Below are positions 24,248 through 35,800 of a DNA stretch of 64,000 bases, in pieces. The notes below the pieces were generated by a model, which saw only the letters and a program-made list of their open reading frames with translations, was not told where the DNA came from and did not search any database. The stretch comes from Isoetes taiwanensis (lineage: Eukaryota > Streptophyta > Lycopodiopsida > Isoetales > Isoetaceae): contig JAJEKV010000092.1 of NCBI GenBank assembly GCA_021234155.1, positions 3,854,561-3,918,560 of the forward strand. The letters are read 5' to 3'. Made by a program: the position numbers and the translations under genes. Numbering within the stretch: position 1 is the first letter of the stretch; every line of letters begins with the position of its first letter.

Positions 24248-25879
24248 ATGAACAAGGAGCTTCCTATCCGCCGTAAAATCAAATCTATGTAAGTCCCTGT
24301 GGAAACATGTCCAGTTAATGCTTTCTTTATAGATTTTGCGAAGGTTTCTTATTTCTTATTTGTATGCCACTGATTATTATTTCTTATTTCTTATTTGTAT
24401 GCCACTGATTATTGTGTAGATACAACAAAAGGGAGGAAGATTTTGAATCGTTACGGGAGTACAATGACTACCTAGAAGAGGTTGAAGATATAAGTATGAG
24501 TTTTTTTTACATTACTTTCTCCATACGTTTATATCTGACTAATTCTGGCGTCTTTAGTTTTCAATTTGGTATCGGGAATTGACGTTAAGGCGATAGAAGC
24601 AAAGGTTGAAAGGTACAAAGAGGAGAATGCAGATCAAATAGCTGCTTCAAGTGCTAAAAGAGTAATTACAACGTCCTTTACTCTTTGCTTAGGTATACAT
24701 ATTTTGGAACTCTATATGCCTAGCCACACAACAGGTTGTGATTTAATGTGGAGGCAGGGCCTAAGAACACCTTATGCCTATATATTTTACATTTGAGAGC
24801 TTTTAAGTCATCATCTCGACTTCTTCAATCAATGTCTTTGTTCATATAGCAGTTAAATGACCCTGATTCCGCATCTTTTGCATCCATATAAAACTGCATT
24901 AGTCTGCATCATTAAGAATCAACAATGTGTGAATGGTTTTAGAAAGCGTTTTATTAATCCTAGTGATGATTTTCATATATGGAATTTTGAAGTTCTAGTT
25001 TATATTACCTCTTCAATGTTGCTTTTCTCATAATACGCACCTGCTCATTTACTCCTTTTGCATGTTTTAAGCTAAGCATGCGTTCAGCTATCATGTTGTT
25101 CATACTTAGTGCACAGTTGCTCTTTTAATATTTGCCTCATTATGATATTTTCTATTTGCTATTAGTAATCAAGGTATTGTGACGTGATATGCATTGATGT
25201 ATAATCTGCATACCTTTTAGCCATTGGATAGCTAGTGGTGTCTCTTTGACTACCTTTCTTTAGGGTATCATGACGGTAGCTCTTTCCTGGTTCAGCTATC
25301 ATTTTAGACCCTGAAATGATGCATTTATGCTTTGCAAAGCTGGAGCAGGCATTCTTATCCAGTAGTTTTGAAAGAATGTTATTGCCATTAATGACATTTT
25401 TTGGTGTGCTGTATCTGGCCAGAACCTTAGCAATTATGTGTCATACTTCAACATAATGTGTACTTATTTATTTCATACAGGTTGAGGAACTAGCTGCAGC
25501 ACTTCGGCAAGAGCAAGGACATGCAGACATCAAGCCAGTCCACGAGCAGGCGAGTTATTTGAAAACCCGTCTATTCCTTTGTATTTTAGACTGAATCATG
25601 ACATTAACTCCATAATGATTGATTCAGGAAATAGATTCAACTGGCCAACTAGGTGACAATCTGTATGCACCAAATCTTGGAGCATATACACAATCAATGC
25701 TACCAGCTGTTGCTGCTCAACCCATGCCCATAAGTGGAACAGCTTTTAATGAATCCCATGAAGATGAGCAAGCATTGAAAATACGTCAAGAGCGTGCAGC
25801 CAGCGCAGGTGGTTGGACTCGGGATTTTGTTTGGAGAAGAGCTTTGCAAGAAGCTATGAGCAGTTTGTGGGTGGACTAA
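24248..25879 (+). CDS. MAT1: MAT1-like CAK assembly factor (TFIIH subunit), five exons
   Basis: MAT1 bridges cyclin H and the CDK-activating kinase and anchors CAK to TFIIH in the nucleus. Exons: 24248-24288, 24420-24493, 24558-24661, 25481-25549 and 25628-25879, 540 nt in all, giving 179 residues. The start reads MNKELPIRRKIKS. Then come YNKREEDFESLREYNDYLEE, FNLVSGIDVKAIEAK, VEELAAALRQEQG and the conserved end GGW...RRALQEAMSSLWV. As I remember, flowering-plant MAT1 is also short and lacks the N-terminal RING of animal MAT1; this gene agrees. Exon junctions keep frame throughout. Intron 4 has a GC donor (CAG|GCGAGT). An 82-bp tandem duplication begins right after the stop, so it lies in the 3' UTR. 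Confidence 0.9.
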
Positions 25880-25881
25880 TC

Positions 25882-26045
25882 ATGAAGACAGCATATAGAC
25901 TCAAGTAACAAGTGTGCTGTTTGAACAATTTTACTGCCAGAGAATAGTTTCATCAATCAGGCTATGAAGACAGCATATAGACTCAAGTAACAAGTGTGCT
26001 GTTTGAACAATTTTACTGCCAGAGAATAGTTTCATCAATCAGGCT
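25882..26045. repeat. 82-bp tandem duplication in the MAT1 3' region
   Basis: ATGAAGACAGCATATAGACT... occurs twice in a row at 25882-25963 and 25964-26045 with no visible difference. It starts two bases after the MAT1 stop codon, so transcripts would probably carry it. Confidence 0.95.
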
Positions 26046-26334
26046 CAGAATGCAAGACAAGGAAGCAAATACAGGTTAAAAGATATCTCAAAAGCTTTAT
26101 AGCGACTTAGATGAGTTAATTCTTTATTTTGCCTGAAACTTTTTTTTTTTTTGTTCTTTTCAAGAATTTGTGTTTACTGCTTTCAACATTTATTTTCTAG
26201 AACAAGCATCTAGACCAAATCCTTGCATGAAAATTTCGAGAATGGATGAACTTGCAAGAATGATGAGAGGAAAATGCATGCACAGACGATGGCTCAATAT
26301 TAGCGATTCTTATAAGCTCTGAAACACTTGAAAA

Positions 26335-26484
26335 GATGCAAAGACAGGAAAGAAAAGCTTTAGTAGCATCTTGAATGCCTTGAGGATCTCCTTCGTGCGA
26401 GGGTAAAAGGATGCAAAGACAGGAAAGAAAAGCTTCAGTAGTATGTTGAATGCCTTGAGGATCTCCCTCGTGCAAGGATAAAAG
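26335..26484. repeat. 75-bp tandem duplication
   Basis: GATGCAAAGACAGGAAAGAA... is repeated at a 75-base period (26335-26409, 26410-26484) with a few differences. The length is a multiple of three, so it creates a repeated minus-strand frame (HEGDPQGIQ), but nothing else supports a gene. Confidence 0.85.
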
Positions 26485-27277
26485 GTTGGAAGGGCTTGAG
26501 GCAGTACATGGTTGGTAGATTATACATAATGAAGTCACTAAGGCATATAAAGCATAGTGGATCCGCCTTTCTTTGTCATTGCATTTCTAAATATTTCAGA
26601 TGTAAAGGAATCTACAACAGATGCATAAACATATCATGTTGTTATGTGGTGTAGATGGATAAGAACAAGTTAAGATCTTGACTCAGTTGGACAGAGTCTA
26701 TATAAATCTTTGAGGCATACTAATGTACCACTTCATGTGCATTCCTAAGAATTTTACATATATGTTTATAAAATCTGAAGCCTGTCCTGGTATTTAGTTA
26801 TCATAGAACTGTCCTGGTATTTAGTTGGCATAAACTCTTGTGGATTTTCACAGGCATTTTTGCCATAACAGGTCTGGTTCATTTGTAATCTCAGATCACA
26901 CTAAATTCAAGCCATTGATACCTTTCCCATGTCACATTTCTATATCTCAACTATGATCAGAAGATTATTTACCAGTCTTGGATCTTTACATAAGCACTGC
27001 AGATTTCGCTATCATAGTGATTACCAATGTACAAACGGAATATCTTTAATGGGGGTATCTTTGTTTCCACTGGTACAGTAGTCTACATTTTTTGTTGTGT
27101 CCACTTTGGACGGCGCCATCAAGAGAGGTCATCAGGGCTGCCAATGTTGAGGAGGTAAATGCTTTAGGATACACTAACTTCTCTTTTTACTGATGATAGT
27201 AACCATGCCAGTTATCCAGATGACAGTATACTCCAAATATGTGTACCATTTGTTATCTAGAAAAGTGTATCGCTTGT
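26485..27277. other. Spacer, nothing recognised
   Basis: AT-rich, with no supported ORF, RNA gene or repeat beyond short echoes such as CTGTCCTGGTATTTAGTT occurring twice at about 26786 and 26811. Confidence 0.5.
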
Positions 27278-27958
27278 TCAGGACTTGAAGAATGACCTAG
27301 AGATGTCTTGGTACTTCATCCATGAATAAGCCCGACGTCTATAGAGATTTGTTGCACAAATACTGAGTAGACATAAAGAATGGTTGACATTGGTGGGAGA
27401 AACCCATAGCATTCCTGGGTTCCAGTGCATGCTGAAACTGTTTCTTTCAGGCTCAAGTATAGGATGCTGGTGTCTGTGATATATAGGTCCCATCCACTGT
27501 GTCTTAAGGTAAGGCAAAATTCTCTTGGCTGTTACCCTAGGATTTTGCATGAATCTACTGACCTGCCCTACTGCAAAAGTGATTGTCAGGGTGTGTGATG
27601 GTAAGGTAAATTTATGAATGAACACGTTGCCTGTAGAGAGTTGTGTCACATGATTATCCTTCTGAATGCATTATAATTTTAGTACCCTGTTTGTAGGGAG
27701 TGATAGATGGTCTGCAGTCATGCGTATAAAATCTGTCTAACAGCTCCTTAATATATTTAATCGAAGTCAACTGGACAGATAACGGAATGTTGTAACATCT
27801 CAAAACCAAGACAGAAGCGAAGCAGTCCAAGATCACAAATGTTGCATCGACTTGTGTTTTAATATTATTAATCTCATGATATCCTAATAACATTGTATCC
27901 TTAGTATTTGTTTGGTGAAGCATAAGATTATAGGTAAAAGCATCTTTGGTGTCAAGTG
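27278..27958 (-). pseudogene. Copia reverse transcriptase relic
   Basis: Minus-strand frames give LTSIKYIKELLDRF, then HDCRPSITPYKQGTK, then YLTIT..PD, FAVGQVSRFMQNP and AAKRILPYLKT-like sequence. This is the end of the Ty1/Copia RT and the start of the connection to RNase H (KYxxDLLxKF, VxTPxxxG, RPDIxFAV, KRILRYLKGT). Frame shifts and stops occur throughout. Its upstream end is cut by the MITE at 27967. Confidence 0.8.
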
Positions 27959-27966
27959 AGACTAAG

Positions 27967-28259
27967 GGCTAGTTTGAATAATCCGCCCCCCTTGTAGTAT
28001 CCGGCCTGTGCAGCGGTTGAAGCAGATGCCCCCGCCTTTGAACAAATCTGGCCCCCCTTTGAGCGAATCCAACCCCTTTGCCGCCGATTTAGCACGGTAA
28101 AAATTACCAAACATAAGTCTTTTTGAACAAATCTTGGGCGATCATGAGTAGAGTGGGGGTCGGATTTGGGAGGATTAGTTCAATGGAGAGGGCCGGATAA
28201 TATAGTAGCGGCACAGGCCGGATACTACAGTAGGGGGGGCCGGATTATTCAACTATCCC
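27967..28259. mobile_element. 293-bp MITE with 8-bp target duplication
   Basis: The terminal inverted repeats are about 42 bp, GGCTAGTTTGAATAATCCG at one end and GGGATAGTTGAATAATCCGG at the other. Flanks AGACTAAG (27959-27966 and 28260-28267) are identical, an 8-bp duplication as in hAT-type elements. It is inserted in the Copia RT relic. Confidence 0.85.
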
Positions 28260-28260
28260 A

Positions 28261-28372
28261 GACTAAGGTGATAGCATTAGAGTATATACAAAATCTTGTA
28301 AGCATTAGAGTATATAGACTAAGGTGATAGCATTAGAGTATACACAAAATCTTGTAAGCATTAGAGTATATA
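28261..28372. repeat. 56-bp tandem duplication
   Basis: GACTAAGGTGATAGCATTAG... occurs at 28261-28316 and 28317-28372 with one or two changes. It includes the right target duplication of the neighbouring MITE. Confidence 0.85.
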
Positions 28373-28989
28373 TACCTAACTCCTGGCCACAATTTAATCC
28401 TGAAATTCCCATTTGGTACAACATGATCCTATGTTGCTAATGCCAATGGAGACCATGCTCCTTTGGTGTTTATTATGCATTCTCATGTACTTGCTATAAA
28501 TTCTCCATGAATCCTTGCAGAAATGCAGCTAAATGATCAATGATGGACCTCCATTTTCAGTTTGATCAGTCTATGGATTTGGATTTGCTGGGACAACAAC
28601 GTTGATTTGCAAAACGTATTCAAAGTTGGACAACTTAGAAGGTAAGCAATGCATCTGTATAACATCGAAGCCCAATAGGTTCGGTAACTCTAGAGGTCGT
28701 AAAGAACAGTTAAGTGTTGTTCTGCCCTCTCGTCCAATCCTATGCCGCCATGTGGCGATTTTCACATTCATTTCCAAGAAGTACAGTAACAAAATAGTCT
28801 TTTTTGGCGATTCTCTGCTCTAGCCATTGGATGGCTGACACGTGGCGCAGAACAACACCTAACTGGGGCTCCGTGCTACCGCGCGTCGCCCTGTTTCCAC
28901 AGCAGGAAAGCCCACTAGTGGGTTTTCCTATATACATATATCCCGTTTCCAAGTCGCTTGGTCTTGGTTCATTCGAGTTGCATGCATTC

Positions 28990-29840
28990 GGATGATAGAC
29001 ATAAAGTGTAGAAACAAAGAAGCAGCTTCTTAGGATCACACACCTTAATCTATCTAATAACAACTCCTTAATATATTTAAGGAAAATTTACCAAAATAAC
29101 CTTAATTGTTGACTTAATTCCCAAAAAGCCCTTTGTATTTTTGAGATTCCCAAAATGTCCTTAATTCTTAAGTATTTTTCCAAATAGCCCTTTGTATCTA
29201 AAAAATCACCAAAAAGCACGTATTTACATAGAGGATCATTTTTTGTAGAGGAAGTGTTTCTTAGACAATAATTTGAAAAATAAATTTAGAAAATCATTAT
29301 GACAAAAATATGCAACAGAAATGTCAAATAGGATTTCTGCAACTGCATTCATTATATCCCGGCATTACCACGTGTGCACTTGTACACACACTTTTCTCTA
29401 TCCACGTCTTTTGTCTTATCCCGTTTTCTTTTAGGCATGTCAGGACGACATGTTGCAGGAGATAGCGTTTTATTATTTAAATTTCAAAATTTGGAGGATA
29501 AATAGCTCCAGCATATGAATAGCAAAATGAGCTCTTCAAGTAACCTGGATGGGTATGAAGCAGCTTTTCTACAAGATGCCCACAAAGCTTCTCCTTCAAT
29601 ACGATTTTTGTAAAAGCATTAGATTAGTTGTCCCATCATTTTTAGTATGATAGGCTTATCTCTAGTGATTTTTAAATTACAAAGGGCTATTTGGGAAAAT
29701 ACTTAAGAATTAAGGGCATTTTAAGAATTTCAAAAATACAAAGGGCTTTTTAGGAATTAAGTCAATAATAGGGTTATTTTGGTAAATTTTCCTATATTTA
29801 ATCAGAGTCAACTAGACAGATATGGAATGTCTATACCTTT
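28990..29840 (-). pseudogene. Second Copia RT relic, split by a MITE
   Basis: Joining 28990-29079 and 29801-29840 on the minus strand gives LTLIKYIKELL...DRLRCV, clearly related to the LTSIKYIKELLDRF segment at 27.75 kb. It is too short to be anything but a relic. Its main value is as proof of the MITE insertion between the two halves. Confidence 0.65.
29080..29793. mobile_element. 714-bp MITE with long inverted repeats
   Basis: The ends AGGAAAATTTACC...GGTAAATTTTCCT continue as inverted repeats of about 130 bp (29080-29210 and about 29660-29793), each rich in CAAAGGGCT and TTAAGAATTAAGG phrases. ATATTTA is repeated at 29073-29079 and 29794-29800. A paralogous Copia sequence at 27741-27785 has the uninterrupted site CCTTAATATATTTAATCGAAG. 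There is no coding capacity. Confidence 0.92.
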
Positions 29841-30990
29841 TTTTTTTGTTATACTTAACATTTTGTTATTATGATTTTGTTATACTTATTATTTTGTTAT
29901 TAATTTTTTGTGTCTATACTTATGTCTCTTTTACATTAGAAAACATGGTTATTATTTTTTGTGTCTATACTTATGTCTCTTTTACATTCTCACAGTGGCC
30001 ATATCTAAGAAACAAGGGTTGTCAAGATAGCCGCAGTTGTGCTTAGAACAGATGAGACAATTAGAAAATTGCTTTGCCAGATTTCAATGCTTGTAAATGT
30101 TCTCCAGGTTATAGATTTAAGACAACAATCATCGATAAATCTATTTTCTTTCATGCTTTTTCTGTAAATTATCTACAGATTGTGCTTTCTTAGCAGATGA
30201 TAAAGCCTAAAATGAGAGCCAGACATAAATCATCTGTCCATGCATTCACAAGTAAATAATCAAACACATGCATTCAGCCTGATTATGACTCTCAATACCA
30301 CCATACTGATGTAAATACTGAATATCCAAACCAGCCCTTCAAAAAACTGTTTTCCTTATATATTAAACGCAGATCCTATTAGTGTCATAAGCTATTGAAT
30401 CTTTATGTAAAGTGTATCTTCTCAAAATGCAGCCAGCATTTTTGTATAAAAAATAAGCATATTGTTTACTGCTTATACCTTAAAGATCCAGAAATGAGAG
30501 GAAGCAGAATAAAACAAAGTCATTGGAACCCTTTACCATGATGACTTCTAAATATAATCACATGCACAACTTGGACATAATAGTAGCTTTGCAATCTTCC
30601 TCTTCATGTTCTTAACCCTCAAGTTCATCACAAAACTCTTAGACAACAGAAAGCACAAAGGGAAGAGATTACCCGTACCTGGAGCCATTCAATACAATGT
30701 TAGCCAAGAACATGGGTGACATTGCAAGGGCCAAAAGGTACATAGGGTAATATCGGCTTATGGCCTGTTACCTTTTGTACCTTTTGTCCAAGCACAACAA
30801 TAATGCAAACTATATACAATAACCATAAAAAAAAACTCAAAAACTATTTGTATATGATAGCTCAGACCCGTGTAGAGAGGCACTAGACCTCACAAATGCT
30901 ATAGCCTTATGAAACCTCATTCATATGGCACTAATATTATTCACAAAGCATCTTCCTTTTGGATATATTGAACAGAGAATTTAAAAGTTT
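29841..30990. other. Spacer, nothing recognised
   Basis: AT-rich sequence with a short repeated phrase (TTTTGTGTCTATACTTATGTCTCTTTTACATT, about 29907 and 29957). No gene could be supported. Confidence 0.5.
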
Positions 30991-30996
30991 TTTACC

Positions 30997-31275
30997 TGTA
31001 TTTCGTCCTGACCAGACTCAAACTCTTCATCAGGTTGTGTTTCAGGCACAAATCCGTCAGGTCCTCCTTTAGGATAATTGTTACTACATCTGGGCAATAT
31101 TTCTACCTTGGGTGGCTCTGTCTTTCGCAGTCTTTTTCTTTTCTTTGTAACTCCTTTACCTTTCTAAGGTTGCTGGAAAGGCCATTCTGGAATCTCCTCT
31201 ACTGAATTTGATGCATTATCTTGTCTCAGACACCTTATGAACTTACATTGCAACTTTCTAGTTTTTTCGGGTCCT
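30997..31275 (-). other. Exon-like minus-strand stretch of unknown function
   Basis: One minus frame is open except for a single TAG. It starts near GPEKTRKLQCKFIRCLRQDN, continues VEEIPEWPFQQP, then the stop, a basic KKRKRLRKTEPPKV patch, NNYPKGGPDGFV and an acidic PDEEFESGQDE end. It finishes at a good donor (ATACAG|GTAAAA). Composition looks like protein, not noise. I do not recognise it and could not find partner exons with confidence. Confidence 0.35.
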
Positions 31276-32566
31276 CGGGTCTATAAGTTTTAATATTATT
31301 ATATGTATGGAAATTTTTGTACATAAGTGCCGCTCTCACATTGAAAAGATGCTTCCAACAATTTGCATCCTTCGGGAGAAACGAGTAAGCAACTTAATAT
31401 GTTGAAGCCTAATTTCTATAGAACGTTTGGGTGGTTTGTTTCTTGTACCGTTTTTCCAATGATCTTTTTTGCAGAGTTATGAAATTTGCATGTTTTTGGG
31501 GGCCGTCTGATAGCTACTGAATGGACACAGATGAAAAGATAGATGTATTTTTGTTTAGGAATTGTCCACAAGAACATGCAATTCGTAAATTTTATCATTG
31601 AAGCAGTTTAACCATGGCAGTGAAACTGGTTTAGTTGGTCTTTCATCTGTTTTAAGAATGTGAAGGTGTTAATGCTGCAAAAAGCACCAAGCGAGTGCAA
31701 TATAGAATTCTGCGAGACCAGATTGCTAAGCCTCTGCGGACAAGTTTTACATGCATTTGGAAAACCAGTTTTCTTCAAAACCACTAGCACCATTAATCTT
31801 ACTGCTTTTTCCACTCACTTCTGAAGGTCTCTAGCAGAAATCCTATTGGTGTGAGTGAGAAACCTGGGATGGACCGACTGAGTATAAAGTGCACATCTTT
31901 TTTGAGTACAGATACTTTCATAATCACTTGCAAAGTCACTAGTCAAGGAGGGATTCAAATAACATTTTAACATAAGTTGTTGATGCATCTTTATCGTCCA
32001 AATCTTTTGTTGTTATAACACTGTACTCCTCTGTTAACTTGTTGGCCCGATAGGGTATACTTCTGTACTGCTGCACAGTCTGAAATTTCCTCCATAAATA
32101 ACAAATATTAATGCAGTAAATTAGTTTGTTGTTCTCATTCTATTACATTCTTTTTACAGAGAATGTGGTTGCCTAGGATATTTTTCTCATAGCTTGCATG
32201 GCATGCAAATAAGAAATCCCTTCTTTATATCTCCACCCCCTTCATATAATCCATCACTATATGTTTTTACTCTTAGGTATTGCTGAAGCTGTGATAGAGG
32301 CTCAGAGACTGGAGGTGACATGCATCACCAGGTATAAAGCATGAATTAATTAATTAGAGAAATTTGGAATTCTCGTTTAGCATGAAATAGGTTCTTGGTT
32401 AGCCATATAGTGCAGAAACTACTAGCAACTGAGTAAAAGTTGGCATTTTTTAGTACAAATTCTACCAATGATTCGGCGTTGTTCAGAAATACAGTTTTTA
32501 CTGCTCATGTAAAGGTCCATCGTGAGTAGAATGCAGTAGTATGGAATGCTCTATGTTATCGCAAGA
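31276..32566. other. Spacer
   Basis: No gene supported. A short open stretch at about 32276-32332 (IAEAVIEAQRLEVTCI) ending in a donor-like CAG|GTATAA could be an isolated exon, but nothing else supports it. Confidence 0.4.
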
Positions 32567-32846
32567 ATCGCGAACGCGATCTTTCGCAGTTGAAAAGAGA
32601 CAAAATAATGAGCCTTTTATTAACACCATATGAGAGCATTACGTACTGGAAAGGTGCAGTGGAGTAGGCATAGCACAAACATTTCACTATTTAAAGCTTT
32701 GTATTTGCCATAGAGGATCGCGGCCGCGATTATTTTCAACATTAAACATGCACCAAGTAATAGTAAAGACAAAAAGATACGGTAAAACATATTCCTGAAA
32801 CAAAAATTTCCATTGAAGGATGTAATGTACAATAGGGATGCAATTA

Positions 32847-35800
32847 TCATTCTTGTGATTGTGTTTCAGATACACTATCAGGTATCACACCCAATTCATT
32901 GGCAATGCGGATGACATGCGCTCTACCCAATTCCATAGCTTGTGTTGTGTCCATCTCTGAATAACCTGTGACCTTTGGAATCTCAACGCCCATGGCATTT
33001 GCGATGTGCTCCACATGTGAATCAGGCTCCACATTTTCACTATCGCCTGCACTAATCACGCCTATAAATTCCTTCTCCGACTCAGTAGCAATCTCGTGTG
33101 GATGAAAGATCTTCGGCTTCTTGCAGGGTACCTGATGCTCTTGTGTCCCAACAGACTCATCTTGGTCTGTTTCCATGTGCTGTACGCCCACGTATTCAAA
33201 CCTAGATTCGCCTGTCAAGAATGGCATATACACATCAAGCTTCTGGTTTAGTGCCCCTAGTTTTTGGAAAGTAGGTTCGAGGGCTTCAATACCTTTTTCA
33301 GTCGCTTCCAGCAATCGCTTTGTTTCTTGCATTCTCTCCTCGTAGCCTTGAGCATCGAGGTTATCCAAAATGACATCCAACCCTGATATATCTGTCTTTT
33401 GGGTAATACTGATGTCGGGCAGCAAAGGATTAGCCTCTGCATTCTCTGCTTTCTCCTCTTCTTAAGATTCCCCAGTAGTTTGACTGGCCATTTTCTCAAG
33501 CGTTTCCAAGAAGGACCTCAAGAAACGGCACACTTTACCTGAACTTTCAAAGGCTACGCTCTTTTTGCCTTGCATAAGAGCGACACGAGAAGCTGTCCCA
33601 GCCGAAAAGAAATCCAGGACGCAACCGTCAGTGGGCACCAGCTGATCAACAATATAATAGGCATATGAGGTTTTCAGCTGGCATTTCAATACAAGATCTC
33701 CTTCCATTGCTGCCCATTTGTATCTTGGTTTGCCTGTAAAAAGAGTTTGAAACTTCTTTTTTATCTTGTCATCGGCATCCTCATTACCTGTTAGCAGCAT
33801 TGGAGGCAATGGTGTTTGCTTAGGAGCCTTGCTGTGTGGAGATAGACGAAGCTCCAGCTCAGGTTGCAGAGGTGCTACACGAACGTCACTCCTGTTAATG
33901 CACATATGACTAATATAATACTGATATTCTTTCACCCTTCGTTTGCTCTCCCAACCCATTTCTTCATAAGAACCCAAAGACATGTGGCCACCTCCCTAAA
34001 TTTGTTTCCGACTGTACAAGCAATTGGGCAAATTCACAGAGCGCATAATAATAACCAAGTGATAAACTTTTGCAGTAGTCATGGTAGCTATCCTTGTAAA
34101 AAGGTCTGTGTATTTCTTGCAATCCCACACCTTGTTCATCCCTCGGATGTCAATAAATATCAATGTGGCATTCTCTGACACTGGGGAGGAAGTAGGGATG
34201 CCATCCTTTGTCACTGCTATGACAATATTTTTCTTTTCTTTTCTTTTCTTTTTCTAGCCTCTTCTGGCTTTAGAATATTTCTGATTGGCTCCAGAAAGGC
34301 TACAGGTAGGTTACCTAGTGTATGATCCTTGTTATAGTTAGCCTTCACATACTCTGTATCAGTATCTGATATATCAAGTATTCTCTGTTCAGTCAAATCA
34401 GAAAAAGCCTGAAGCAATTCCTCGAAGCTATCGACATCCTTTTGCAGCAAATTTGTGGCATAAGATAAAATTTCGCGCCTCATAAAAGTGAGGGTTCTGA
34501 TGTCAGTTGCCCGTTGTTTGCAATCAAATCTCCCGCTATACCCTGCCTGCACCTTTAAATACGTCTTGCCTTCTATTATTTCATCGAGCAGCTGTGACAT
34601 CTCTGCATTCGACATACCTCGTAGCAAACGAAGCCAGGTCTTGTTAAAGAAGTCTTTGGACGGCTTGTCCGGAAACTCACCATGGTCGTCACTGAGCTTA
34701 CGGTTCACCCACAGTCCGGCAACTTCCATTAACTTCTTGAAAACCTTCTCGTCCATAAAGATGAATTGTTTTTCATCTGCACTTTCAAAGTGGTGGTTGC
34801 AATTTCATGGAAATCCTGCAGAAACAAAGGTCATCAAGATCGCGGCCGCGATGTTGGTGAGTAGAAAATGAAGAAATACCTTCCAAGCTGAACTCGTAGC
34901 AGTCCCTATCGGTCCTTGTGGAGGACAGCCATAAGCCTTGTGCTGACGACGAAGTTGTTGCAGTTTTTCAATTAGTGGCTCTCTGTAGACGGTATTTGCA
35001 ATTACTTCGTTGCATTGAATGCTCAATTCTATATATTCCTTGTATGTAAGATTTCCGTTGAGCACTCTCGATCTTCTTCTAGCATATACTTTAGCAAATT
35101 CTAGTTGCTGCTCCAACTGGCCAACGACCGAACAAAGGAGTTGTGCCGCGCAAATACTGTGGTTGCCAGAAATAATGTAAAATTTCTTGCCCTTTAAATC
35201 CTCTGGATTGCTCCATGTCACCCTCCTCCTGAAAAAATGGACAACCATCAAGTCATATCTAAACAACGAATGTCCAAAAGATAAAGAATCAGTTACCTGG
35301 TAATGGGGTCAAATGGCACGACGTCAGCAGGCGTGAGGACCTCTGTTGGGTATGTCTTGAAGCTTTTAACCAGAGTTTGAACATGGTCATTTGAGCGCAT
35401 TCGGTGTGTCAGGTTTGCTGGTGCAGGTTCACAATCAAAAATAGAAATCTTGGTAAACCAGTTAACCCCTAAGGGGTAAAACCGTTTAAACTGTTCAAGC
35501 TTTTGAGTGGTCTGCTCTGCCATCTGCTTCCGGATTGAACTTCAACTCGATTGGAATGGCAGGTGCGTTTGGCCATGTCAACAACTTAGTAGAAGAGGCT
35601 TCCGTAATAGATGGGGGGGTTTGAGAATTGCTGGACTGCGGGCTATCGTCAGTGCTCAGATTTCGAAGGTTTATTTTGAAAGTAGTAAATTTTTTTGGAA
35701 TAAATCCACCACAGGTAGTGCTATCTGGGGCCTTTAAAGCAAGAGGAAGAGTAGGGTTAATAATACCGGAGGGGTTTATGGTGGATTGTGGTTCTTCAAC

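Noticed and set aside
28571-29063. Minus-strand ORFs opposite the G-box cluster
   Set aside because: No domain, no splice support, and the stretch overlaps a Copia relic at its end.
35495-35523. Two separate overlapping genes at the N-terminal/ParB-like border
   Set aside because: The overlap is 29 bases and a one-base shift would join them. A single gene with a frame break is simpler, though a separate ATG start at 35523 cannot be excluded.
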